Shown here: in pieces, positions 56,622-64,000 of the stretch | How the letters are laid out: each line of letters starts with the position of its first letter | Position numbering within the stretch: the first letter of the stretch is position 1 | Assembly: GCA_017302435.1 (NCBI GenBank) | Contig: JAFLDL010000005.1 | Span: forward strand, 1 to 64,000 | Reading direction: 5' to 3' | DNA: 64,000 nt | Source of the DNA: Candidatus Accumulibacter necessarius | GTDB lineage: Bacteria > Pseudomonadota > Gammaproteobacteria > Burkholderiales > Rhodocyclaceae | Translations under genes and position numbers: made by a program | Notes under the pieces: generated by a model | The model's database searches: none | Told to the model about the DNA's origin: nothing | What the model saw: only the letters and a program-made list of their open reading frames with translations

Positions 56622-57434
56622 TCAGTAGCAGTGTTCGGGACCCGGGAAGCTGCCATCCTTCACCGCTGCGACATAGGCTGCGAGGGCCCCGGCGATAGAC
56701 GGTTGGCCGGCCATGAAGTTCCTCACGAAGCGGGCCTTTCGGCCAGACGAGATGTCCAGCATGTCGTGCAGGACAAGCACCTGGCCGGAGCATTCGCGGC
56801 TGGCACCGATGCCGATCGTCGGGATGGCGAGTCGGGCCGTCGTTGCCGCTGCCAGCGCCTCGGGAATGGCTTCGAGAACGATCAGGCTGGCGCCGGCCTC
56901 CTGTTGTGCGAGGGCGTCGGCCAGGAGCCTGGCAGCCCCGGGGTCATCCTTGCCCTGGACCCGGTAGCCGCCGAGCTGGTGCACCGATTGCGGCGTGAGA
57001 CCGACGTGGGCACAGACCGGGATGCCGCGCGTGCTGAGGAAGCGCGTCGTCTCGGCCATGTCGACACCACCTTCGAGTTTGACCATTTGCGCGCCGGCCG
57101 CCATCAGCACGACGGCGTTGCGCAGGGCCTGTTGAGGGCTCTCCTGGAAGCTGCCGAAGGGCATGTCAGCGATCACCAGAGGGTGCTGGCTGCCACGCGC
57201 GACGCTGGCGGTATGGTAGGCGATGTCGGCCAGCGTCACCGGTAGCGTCGAGTCGTGGCCTTGCAGGACCATGCCCAGCGAGTCGCCGATCAGCAGGGCA
57301 TCAACCCCGGCAGCGTCGCACAGCCGCGCGAAGCTTGCGTCGTAACAGGTCAGGACGGCGATCTTCTCGCTTTTGCCGCGCATCCTGGCGAGGTCGAGAT
57401 GCGTCAGGCGGCGAGTCGCCGCGTGGGTGGACAT
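56622..57434 (-). CDS. panB: 3-methyl-2-oxobutanoate hydroxymethyltransferase
   Basis: This 270-residue enzyme makes ketopantoate from ketoisovalerate and methylene-tetrahydrofolate. Motifs include [35 protein letters not shown] and VKLEGG, and the [19 protein letters not shown] end. Start ATG 57434 is chosen over 57512. Its start lies 4 bases after the deoxynucleoside kinase stop, so the two are co-transcribed. Confidence 0.96.
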   Translation of the reverse strand: MSTHAATRRLTHLDLARMRGKSEKIAVLTCYDASFARLCDAAGVDALLIGDSLGMVLQGHDSTLPVTLADIAYHTASVARGSQHPLVIADMPFGSFQESPQQALRNAVVLMAAGAQMVKLEGGVDMAETTRFLSTRGIPVCAHVGLTPQSVHQLGGYRVQGKDDPGAARLLADALAQQEAGASLIVLEAIPEALAAATTARLAIPTIGIGASRECSGQVLVLHDMLDISSGRKARFVRNFMAGQPSIAGALAAYVAAVKDGSFPGPEHCY

Positions 57435-57438
57435 GAGC

Positions 57439-58092
57439 TTACTCTCCCCGGTTGAAGTATTCGCGGTGTCCGCGCATCGCCTCGATGCGCTTGACGAGCA
57501 GTTGAAAGTCATCGTCGCTATCGACGAAATTGATGTTCTCGGAATTGACCACCATCACCGGCGCTGCGTTGTAGTTGTGGAAGAAGTGCATGTAGCTTTC
57601 GGCGAGGCGAGTAAGGTACGCATCTCCGATGCTACGTTCCATGTCGATGCCGCGCCTGCGCACCCGTGCGATCAGTGTTTCCGGCTTGGCCTGCAGATAG
57701 ATCACCAGATCGGGTGGGGCAGCCTGTGGTGATAGATGTTCGCAGATCTGGCGGTACAGGCCGTAGTCATCCTCGGAAAGCGTCAGCAAGGCAAACAGAG
57801 AGTCTTTTTCGAGCAGAAAATCCGCGATCACCGGGCGGGTGAGGAGATCGGCCTGCGACAGTTCGCGTAGCTTGTCAATCCGTTGACAGAGGAAAAACAA
57901 CTGTGTCTGCAGGGCATATCGCTGCTGATCCTGATAGAAGCGGCTCAGGAAGGGGTTCAGTTCGGGTTGCTCGAGATGCAGGTGTGCGTCCAGATGGGCG
58001 CCCAGCCGGCGAGCGAGGCTGGTCTTGCCGACGCCGATCGGGCCTTCGACGACGATGTGGCGGGCAGCAGTGAGTGTATTGCGCGTAGACAT
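57439..58092 (-). CDS. deoxynucleoside kinase
   Basis: This 217-residue kinase phosphorylates deoxynucleosides for salvage (dCK/dGK type). P-loop [14 protein letters not shown] at about residue 17, the substrate motif [10 protein letters not shown], and the lid region [19 protein letters not shown] are visible. In Betaproteobacteria it is commonly found between folK and panB; here a chemoreceptor gene separates it from folK. The exact nucleoside preference is not predictable. Confidence 0.88.
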   Translation of the reverse strand: MSTRNTLTAARHIVVEGPIGVGKTSLARRLGAHLDAHLHLEQPELNPFLSRFYQDQQRYALQTQLFFLCQRIDKLRELSQADLLTRPVIADFLLEKDSLFALLTLSEDDYGLYRQICEHLSPQAAPPDLVIYLQAKPETLIARVRRRGIDMERSIGDAYLTRLAESYMHFFHNYNAAPVMVVNSENINFVDSDDDFQLLVKRIEAMRGHREYFNRGE

Positions 58093-58115
58093 GACAAGCG
58101 GCTGGTGGTGGCGAA

Positions 58116-59231
58116 TCAGCGTTGGAGGAAAAGGACGTCGGGCTTGGCAGCGCCGTCCAGTGCCATTCGCTCGAGACACTGCAGCACGTTCGTGCTGGCG
58201 GCTTCCATCTGCTCGACGGCATCCAGGCCGGCCGAGATATTGCCCGCACGATACGACTCGACCGCCATGCGACCCTGCCGATGAATCTCGAGATGGGGTC
58301 CTTCCAGCGTCCGGTAACCGTCAAGTGGCGAGAAGCAGGTCTTGCCCTCACCTTCGTAATACCATTTTCCCAGATGGCAGCCGGTAGGTGTGGCGAGGTC
58401 TCCGGCGCTGGCTTCCGAGGTACCCATGAACACCTGGTAGACCTCTAGCTTGAAAAGCAGATGGTCAATCTTGGCCAGTTCGATGAAACTGCGCAGCGCG
58501 GCGACGCCAACGGTTCGCTCCATTTGCTGTGCCAGCGCGCTGATGCCACCAATCGTCGACGACGCCTGACGGCCCTGCTCGCTGAATGAATCGGACTGCT
58601 CGGCAAGGTTGCCGATGCTGCTCTGGGCCGAGATGGTTTCGCCCTGGATGGTGGTGACCAGTTGAGAAATGTCGCTGGTGGCATGGGTCGTTCGGTCGGC
58701 CAGCTTGCGGACCTCGTCGGCGACCACGGCAAAACCGCGGCCAGCCTCGCCGGCGCGGGCGGCCTCGATTGCCGCGTTGAGCGCCAGGAGATTGGTCTGG
58801 TCCGCGATTTCCTTGATCAGGTGGACAATGCCACCAATCTTCTGGGCACTGCCTTGCAGACTGACCACCTTGTCCAGGGCTTGCCGCGAGTCCCGCGCGA
58901 GATCGTTCAACTCCTGGCTGATCGCGTCTACCGAGCTACGGCTCTTCGCAGCCAGGTCAGCAGCGGCAAAGGTCTTCTCGCTGCGTAGCCGCTCAGCCTG
59001 CGCGGCGAGGCTCTGCCGCGACTCGCTCAGCGATTCCCGATACGAACGGAAGGCAGCAAACAGGCGCTGCAGTTCGGCAATCTGTCTTGCCGCCAACTCC
59101 GAACTCTGCAGCGATTGCGCGTGCTGTCCCTGCGCCGAGGCGAGCTGATCCTGCAGCAGCGCTTTCTGTCCCTCAAGCTCGCCGACCCGCCGTTCCAGGT
59201 TGCGTATCCTTTCCCTACCCCCGAAAATCAT
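58116..59231 (-). CDS. soluble methyl-accepting chemotaxis protein with CZB domain
   Basis: This 371-residue chemoreceptor has no transmembrane segment. A coiled coil (residues 5-60) is followed by the signalling hairpin with the tip [20 protein letters not shown] and [15 protein letters not shown]-terminal CZB zinc-binding domain (about 245-340) has a His in [12 protein letters not shown], the Cys in [13 protein letters not shown] and a His in GPHLEIH. CZB receptors are known to sense zinc or hypochlorous acid in other bacteria. No che genes adjoin it; it lies inside the folK-panB gene group. Confidence 0.92.
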   Translation of the reverse strand: MIFGGRERIRNLERRVGELEGQKALLQDQLASAQGQHAQSLQSSELAARQIAELQRLFAAFRSYRESLSESRQSLAAQAERLRSEKTFAAADLAAKSRSSVDAISQELNDLARDSRQALDKVVSLQGSAQKIGGIVHLIKEIADQTNLLALNAAIEAARAGEAGRGFAVVADEVRKLADRTTHATSDISQLVTTIQGETISAQSSIGNLAEQSDSFSEQGRQASSTIGGISALAQQMERTVGVAALRSFIELAKIDHLLFKLEVYQVFMGTSEASAGDLATPTGCHLGKWYYEGEGKTCFSPLDGYRTLEGPHLEIHRQGRMAVESYRAGNISAGLDAVEQMEAASTNVLQCLERMALDGAAKPDVLFLQR

Positions 59232-59483
59232 CCCGTTTCCTCCGTGGCAATCGGCCGCTCAGGCCGGGCGCGCGGTGCAAGACGCACCAAGGCAGCCAAT
59301 CGGCGCCTAGGATACACAGAGCAGCCCGCAGATGTTCATTTTTGCGCAGCGTCGCGAGAGAAAAAAGACGAAACGACAAGGATTACCGGCATGCGGGCAG
59401 GGCTTTGCCACCATCTCCCTGTCACCCGGTGCCCGGCTGCGCGCCGGGTATCGGGTTCCGGGCCGGTCGCGCGGGCAGATTGG

Positions 59484-59978
59484 CTATTCGCCAAGCTTTT
59501 CGATCCTTTGCTGGCTGACTGCCGGTAGCCAGGCGGCCGCGCTGCCGCGCCCTGGGATACGGCAAAGCGGTTCAATCTCGAGCAAGGGAGCGAGGACGAA
59601 GGCGCGCAGGTGCAGGCGCGGGTGCGGCAGGCTGAGTTGCGGGCTTTCAATTTCGCATTCGTCGTAGAGCAGCAGGTCGAGATCGAGGGTGCGCGGTGCG
59701 TGGTGGAATTCGCGCCGACGACCAAAGCGACGCTCGACGACAAACAGCGCGTCGAGCAGTTGCTGCGGCTCGAGGACAGTTTCGAGAGCGGCAACGGCGT
59801 TGATGAAGTCAGGCTGGCCACGAATGCCTACTGGTGCCGTGCGATAGAGCGACGAGAGCCGCAGCAGGTGCGACCCCGGCAACTCGGCCAGCGCCACGCC
59901 CGCCGCACGCACCTGTGCCACCGGTTCGGCGAGATTGGCGCCCAATGCGACGAAAGCAAGGTGGTTGCGGCTAGACAC
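59484..59978 (-). CDS. folK: 2-amino-4-hydroxy-6-hydroxymethyldihydropteridine pyrophosphokinase
   Basis: This 164-residue folate-pathway enzyme transfers pyrophosphate from ATP to the pterin. It starts FVALGANLAEPVAQV. The signature RTLDLDLLLYDE carries the metal aspartates, and LPHPRLHLRAFVLAPLLEI follows. Full length for the family. It is separated from pcnB by 144 bases and from the deoxynucleoside kinase by the chemoreceptor gene. Confidence 0.95.
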   Translation of the reverse strand: MSSRNHLAFVALGANLAEPVAQVRAAGVALAELPGSHLLRLSSLYRTAPVGIRGQPDFINAVAALETVLEPQQLLDALFVVERRFGRRREFHHAPRTLDLDLLLYDECEIESPQLSLPHPRLHLRAFVLAPLLEIEPLCRIPGRGSAAAWLPAVSQQRIEKLGE

Positions 59979-60122
59979 GCCGGGCCCGGCGGCGGCGTTG
60001 GTCGCTGCTCGCGCGGCAACCGCGCGCGGCGACCGGCTCGGCCGGCGATCGGGCCGTCAGGCCGGGCCGGCGATTGCCGTCGGGCTCGTGGCCGGGAGAA
60101 CTCGCGGGCCAGCCTCGACGAT

Positions 60123-61478
60123 TCATTCCGGGAGACTGCTGTTCTGTCCAGCGTCTGCCGTTGGCCGGCGACGGCGGCGACGTTTCTTCAACGCCCCGGG
60201 TGCTTGCGGCAGCAGCATCGCGGCGCGTGCCTCGTCACTGGCGTGCAGAAAATCCGTCCACCACTCGCCGACCTCGCGCTCGATCTCGCCGGACTCGACA
60301 CGGAGCAGCAGGAAATCGTAGCCGGCCTTGAAACGCGGCTGCTGCAGGACGCCGTAGGGCCGCTTGCCCGAGCGTTGTTCGAAGCGTGGCTGCAGGGCCC
60401 AGATATCCTTGATGTCACCGGCGATCCGCCGGGTGATCGCGAGTTTTTCCGCCTGCACATCGAGGACTTCGTCCATCGCCTGGAACAGCGACGGGATTGC
60501 CGGCTCACCGCTGGCCTTGAGTGGTTCCCACTTGGCCAGTACCTCATGCCAGAGCAGAGTGGCAAAAAGGAAGCCCGGCGAAATCGGCCTGCCTTCGCGT
60601 ACCCGACGATCGGTAGTCTCCAGTGCCAGCATGACGAAGCGTTCGCCGAGCGCCTGGTCGAGAATGACGTCGAGCAGTGGCAGCAGTCCGTGGTGCAGCC
60701 CCTCCTCGCGCAACTGCGTGACGCAGCGCACGGCGTGGCCGGAGGTGAGCAGCTTGAGCATTTCGTCGAACAGGCGTGAAGGCGGCACGTTTTCGATCAG
60801 ACTGCCCATTTCGCGGATTGGCCGGCGGGCCTCGGGATCGATCGACAGGCTCAGCTTGGCGGCCAGGCGAACCGCCCGCAGCATGCGCACCGGATCCTCG
60901 CGGTAGCGCGTCTTCGGGTCGCCGATCATGCGCAGGGTCTTCTGTCGCAGGTCGGCGACGCCATGATGGTAATCGACGATGGTCTCGGAGGTCGGATCGT
61001 AGTACAGGGCGTTAACCGTGAAATCCCGGCGCGCCGCATCTTCCGCCTGGCTGCCGAAGACGTTGTCACGCAGCACGCGGCCCTGTTCGTCAGTTTGCGC
61101 CTTGTTGCCGCCCTGCTCCCCGTGGTGGCCGCGGAAAGTGGTCACCTCGATCGTTTCCGCCCCGATGTTGACATGCACGATCTGGAAGCGGCGGCCGATG
61201 ATGCGCGAACGGCGGAAGCAGTGGCGCACCTGTTCCGGCGTGGCATTGGTGGCAACGTCGAAATCTTTTGGCGTCAGGCCGGCCAGCAGGTCGCGTACGG
61301 CACCGCCGACGATATAGGCCTGGTAGCCGTTCTCCTGCAGGGTTTCGATGGTACGTTGGCAGCCACGACTGATGTCGTCACGCTGCAGGCCGTGCTGGGC
61401 CACGCCAATGACTGCCGGTTGGCCGTGCTTGCCGGCACGGTTGCGTCCGAGGACGCGGGAAATGAACTTGCGGATCAT
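60123..61478 (-). CDS. pcnB: poly(A) polymerase I
   Basis: This 451-residue nucleotidyltransferase adds 3' poly(A) tails that mark RNA for decay. The catalytic segment is [21 protein letters not shown], with the two aspartates, then RRDFTVNALYYD and DDP-like RMLRAVRLAAKLSL. A basic tail KKRRRRRRP, typical of PcnB rather than CCA-adding enzymes, supports the call. An Arg/Lys-rich N-terminus IRKFISRVLGRNRAGK is also PcnB-like. Confidence 0.95.
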   Translation of the reverse strand: MIRKFISRVLGRNRAGKHGQPAVIGVAQHGLQRDDISRGCQRTIETLQENGYQAYIVGGAVRDLLAGLTPKDFDVATNATPEQVRHCFRRSRIIGRRFQIVHVNIGAETIEVTTFRGHHGEQGGNKAQTDEQGRVLRDNVFGSQAEDAARRDFTVNALYYDPTSETIVDYHHGVADLRQKTLRMIGDPKTRYREDPVRMLRAVRLAAKLSLSIDPEARRPIREMGSLIENVPPSRLFDEMLKLLTSGHAVRCVTQLREEGLHHGLLPLLDVILDQALGERFVMLALETTDRRVREGRPISPGFLFATLLWHEVLAKWEPLKASGEPAIPSLFQAMDEVLDVQAEKLAITRRIAGDIKDIWALQPRFEQRSGKRPYGVLQQPRFKAGYDFLLLRVESGEIEREVGEWWTDFLHASDEARAAMLLPQAPGALKKRRRRRRPTADAGQNSSLPE

Positions 61479-61570
61479 TGCTTGTGGCTCTTGTCCTGCT
61501 CAGGTTGTGCTATTGCGGGGGCATGATAGCGGATATTCCACCGGCCAATGGCGGGTGATTGCCAATGCGC

Positions 61571-62236
61571 TCACCCGAGCAGACTCAGAATCGGCCAACC
61601 GGCAGCGGTGGCGTGGGCGCGCAGGGTAGGGTCGGGGTCCACGACCACCGGGTGGCTGACCCTGGACAGCAGGGGCAGGTCGTTCTGAGAGTCGCTGTAG
61701 AACCAACTGCGCTCGAAGCTGCTCCACCACAACCCCATGGCTTCGAGCCAGGCCTCGACGCGGACGATCTTGCCTTCGCGGAAGGACGGTATGCCGCGTG
61801 GCTGACCGGTGAATTGGCCATTGTCCTGCGCCGGGATGGTGGCGATCAGATGGGCGATTCCGAACTCGCGCACGATCGGTCCGGTCACGAAGCTGTTGGT
61901 TGCCGTAACGATGGCGCACAGGGCGCCGCCATCGAGATGCTCGCGAACCAGCGCCCGGGCCTTGGTGCCGATCAACGGCACGATGTGCCGCGACAGGAAT
62001 TCGCGCTGCCAGGTGTCAAGCTCTGCGCGCGGGAAGCGCGATAAGGGCTGCAACTGGAAATCCAGAAAGACATCGATATCGAGGGTGCCCGCCTTGTATT
62101 GCTCGTAGAACTCGATATTTCTCGCTTCGTACAGGGTGCGGTCGAGAATTCCCTTGCCGATCAGGAACTGCGCCCATTCAAAGTCGCTGTCACCAGCGAT
62201 CAGGGTGTTGTCGAGGTCGAAGAGGGCCAGATCCAT
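61571..62236 (-). CDS. HAD-family phosphatase (HAD-IB, SerB-like)
   Basis: This 221-residue protein has catalytic D7 and D9 (ALFDLDNTLIAGDSD), the motif II threonine in CAIVTATNSF, and motif III/IV in SDSQNDLPLL. It is a HAD-IB phosphatase often placed next to hda and pcnB in Betaproteobacteria. The cap region is helical and short. Related enzymes act on histidinol-phosphate or small phosphoesters; the substrate here is uncertain. Confidence 0.88.
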   Translation of the reverse strand: MDLALFDLDNTLIAGDSDFEWAQFLIGKGILDRTLYEARNIEFYEQYKAGTLDIDVFLDFQLQPLSRFPRAELDTWQREFLSRHIVPLIGTKARALVREHLDGGALCAIVTATNSFVTGPIVREFGIAHLIATIPAQDNGQFTGQPRGIPSFREGKIVRVEAWLEAMGLWWSSFERSWFYSDSQNDLPLLSRVSHPVVVDPDPTLRAHATAAGWPILSLLG

Positions 62237-62256
62237 TCTTTGCTTTCAGACAGGTC

Positions 62257-62913
62257 TCAGATGTTCAGGGAGGTTTGCAGAACCTCGCGCAGTAGCGGCA
62301 GGGTGATCGGACGCTTGTGTTCGAGCGAGTAACGGTCGATGGCCAGGAGCAAGGCAGCCAGGCTGCGCATGTCGCGTGGTGCACGCGAAAAGAGGTAGCT
62401 GAAGGCCTCCGGCGGCAGGACCAGGCCCCTCGTCCTTGCCTGCTCGGCGAGTGCCGCCAGCTTCTCGGCGTCGCTCAGCGGGTGCAGGCGGTAAACCAGA
62501 CCGCTCCCCAGGCGGGTGCGCAGATCCTCGCGCAGCGTCAGTCGCGAGGGGGGCTCGTCGGCTGCGGCGAGCAGACGGCCGCCGCCGCCACGCAGGCGAT
62601 TGATCAGGTTGAAGAGGACGATCTGCCCACCGTCGACCAGCGCCTCAAGGTGGTCCACGGCGTAGACATCCTGCGCCAGCGCCAGCGCGGACAGTTCCGG
62701 GTCCAGCCGCGCATCGCAGTACGCTGCCGGACACGCCTGCAGCAGATGCGTCTTGCCGGCTCCCGCTTCACCCCAGACAAAAAACACGGACTCGCGGTTC
62801 GTCGGTGCCAGCCACGCCGCCAGACCGGTCAGCGCTTCCGCGTTGCTGCCAGTGACAAAATTGTCGAAGCTGGGCGGATCCGCCGGCAGCAGGTCAAGGA
62901 TCAACTGCCGCAT
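62257..62913 (-). CDS. hda: DnaA-inactivating protein Hda
   Basis: This 218-residue DnaA-related AAA+ protein stimulates hydrolysis of DnaA-ATP after replication starts. [20 protein letters not shown] opens with the clamp-binding motif (QLILDLL), which fixes the start at 62913 rather than 62967. Walker [13 protein letters not shown], and the sensor II-type region [14 protein letters not shown] follow. No DNA-binding domain IV is present. The gene is divergent from purM, as in many Betaproteobacteria. Confidence 0.93.
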   Translation of the reverse strand: MRQLILDLLPADPPSFDNFVTGSNAEALTGLAAWLAPTNRESVFFVWGEAGAGKTHLLQACPAAYCDARLDPELSALALAQDVYAVDHLEALVDGGQIVLFNLINRLRGGGGRLLAAADEPPSRLTLREDLRTRLGSGLVYRLHPLSDAEKLAALAEQARTRGLVLPPEAFSYLFSRAPRDMRSLAALLLAIDRYSLEHKRPITLPLLREVLQTSLNI

Positions 62914-63056
62914 CGGGGCTGTTTCGAGTTGCGGCGTATGCGGGCGGTCAGCACGCGGAAGGGCCATTTCGGATAAGATTCGGGGTTCAGACGATCGAAG
63001 TCGTGCATTCTACCACTGCGCAGCATCTGGCAGCCTTGCTCGGGATACCCTACAAC

Positions 63057-64000
63057 ATGACTCAGGAATCTCTCTCCTATCGCGATGCGGGTGTCGACAT
63101 CGACGCCGGCGATCAACTGGTCGAACGAATCAAGCCGTTCGCCCGCAAGACCATTCGTCCGGGCGTGCTCGGTGGCATTGGCGGCTTTGGCGCGCTGTTC
63201 CAAGTACCGCGAAACTACCGCGAGCCGGTACTGGTTTCGGGTACCGACGGGGTTGGCACCAAACTCAAGCTGGCTTTCGAGTTGCAGCGGCATGACACGA
63301 TCGGCATCGATCTGGTGGCCATGAGCGTCAACGATATCCTGGTGCAAGGCGCCGAACCGCTGTTCTTCCTCGACTACTTCGCCTGCGGCAAGCTCGACGT
63401 CGATACCGCTGCCGATGTCGTCAAGGGCATTGCCAGGGGCTGCGAACTCGCCGGCTGCGCACTGGTCGGCGGTGAGACGGCCGAGATGCCGGGCATGTAT
63501 CCGGCGGGTGAGTACGATCTCGCCGGTTTTGCCGTCGGCGTCGTCGAGAAGTCGGCGATCATCGACGGCTCAACGATCGTCCCGGGCGACGTCCTGCTTG
63601 GCCTGCCATCATCGGGTGCCCACGCCAACGGTTACTCGCTGCTACGCAAGATCATTGCCCGCTCGCAGCCCGATCTGGCGCAGGCCTTCGATGGCGAAAC
63701 CACGCTGGGCGAAGCCATCCTGGCGCCGACCCGAATCTACGTCAAGCCGCTGCTGGCTCTGATGCAGTCGCTGCCGGTCAAGGGCATGGCCCATATCACC
63801 GGTGGCGGCTTGACCGGCAACGTGCCGCGCATCCTGCCGCGCGCGGTCCGCGCCGAGATCGTGCAGGCAGCGTGGCCGCGCCCGAAACTATTCGACTGGC
63901 TGCAGCGCCAAGGAAGCGTGGCCGAGAGCGAAATGCACCGCGTTTTCAACTGCGGCATCGGCATGGTCGTCGTCGTCACCCGTGAGGACGTCCAGCAGGC
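63057..64000 (+). CDS. purM: phosphoribosylformylglycinamidine cyclo-ligase, partial at window end
   Basis: The 5' part (314 codons of about 350) of AIR synthetase, the purine-pathway step after PurL. It starts [54 protein letters not shown] and [21 protein letters not shown] are the family signatures, and [16 protein letters not shown] follows. The frame is open to the last base of the window. It is divergent from hda. Confidence 0.97.
   Translation, partial: MTQESLSYRDAGVDIDAGDQLVERIKPFARKTIRPGVLGGIGGFGALFQVPRNYREPVLVSGTDGVGTKLKLAFELQRHDTIGIDLVAMSVNDILVQGAEPLFFLDYFACGKLDVDTAADVVKGIARGCELAGCALVGGETAEMPGMYPAGEYDLAGFAVGVVEKSAIIDGSTIVPGDVLLGLPSSGAHANGYSLLRKIIARSQPDLAQAFDGETTLGEAILAPTRIYVKPLLALMQSLPVKGMAHITGGGLTGNVPRILPRAVRAEIVQAAWPRPKLFDWLQRQGSVAESEMHRVFNCGIGMVVVVTREDVQQ

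Overview
The window is GC-rich chromosomal DNA from a betaproteobacterium, most likely Rhodocyclales and probably the Candidatus Accumulibacter group. The genus guess rests on the cytochrome b fusion operon, on the purM | hda-HAD-pcnB-folK-dNK-panB-panC order and on the general gene repertoire; no database search was possible.

Layout. (1) 1-7378 is the right end of a genomic island. It holds the end of an IS66-type element that has destroyed an hsdS gene, an antitoxin/PIN-toxin pair, a type I restriction subunit (hsdR) and a three-PAS GGDEF-EAL protein. It stops at a 47-base 3' fragment of a tRNA-Asn gene, followed by what looks like that tRNA's original terminator. (2) 7506-16902 is backbone: a cyclic-nucleotide-binding protein, purT, copper-handling proteins (SCO, PCuAC), a YhhQ transporter, an LrgAB pair, an EamA permease, and a divergent heme-copper oxidase subunit I with a TlpA thioredoxin. 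(3) 17062-21136 is a three-gene operon read leftward. Two paralogous cytochrome b modules are fused to different redox modules, one to 2x[4Fe-4S] plus MvhD-like and the other to [2Fe-2S] plus FAD/NAD reductase, with a small membrane-anchored protein between them. A perfect TTGAC-N4-GTCAA palindrome sits exactly at -41.5 of a TATAAT promoter in front of it. This is the most interesting system in the window. (4) 21372-25208 is a small decayed defence patch: an MmeI-like restriction-methylation gene with an in-frame stop, a frameshifted brnT with intact brnA, and an HTH gene. (5) 25384-30713 is an efflux-type cluster (AI-2E/PerM permease, NodT-type outer-membrane factor, HlyD, DUF2955-like membrane protein, ion channel). 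(6) 30781-31169 carries two copies of a 96-bp inverted-repeat element and short tandem repeats.

(7) 31410-39051 holds fabI and a complete peptide-type ABC transporter (binding protein, two permeases, fused double ATPase). (8) 39125-53223 is housekeeping and signalling: mltD, tRNA-Asp, a cyclase-FHA protein, dksA, tRNA-Val, lolA-ftsK, a Crp-type regulator divergent from trxB, an Smr protein, glnB-nadE, ppa and two hypothetical genes. (9) 53755-64000 holds an NYN-LOTUS protein, panB-panC-panD, a deoxynucleoside kinase, a soluble CZB chemoreceptor lying between folK and the kinase gene, folK, pcnB, a HAD phosphatase, hda and divergent purM, which is cut by the window end.

How they work together. 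The copper chaperones, TlpA and oxidase subunit point to respiratory-enzyme maturation. The cytochrome b operon probably links the quinone pool to NAD(P)H and to a low-potential acceptor, under control of a Crp/FNR-family regulator. Island genes show repeated loss of function (hsdS, MmeI-like gene, brnT), while backbone genes appear intact.
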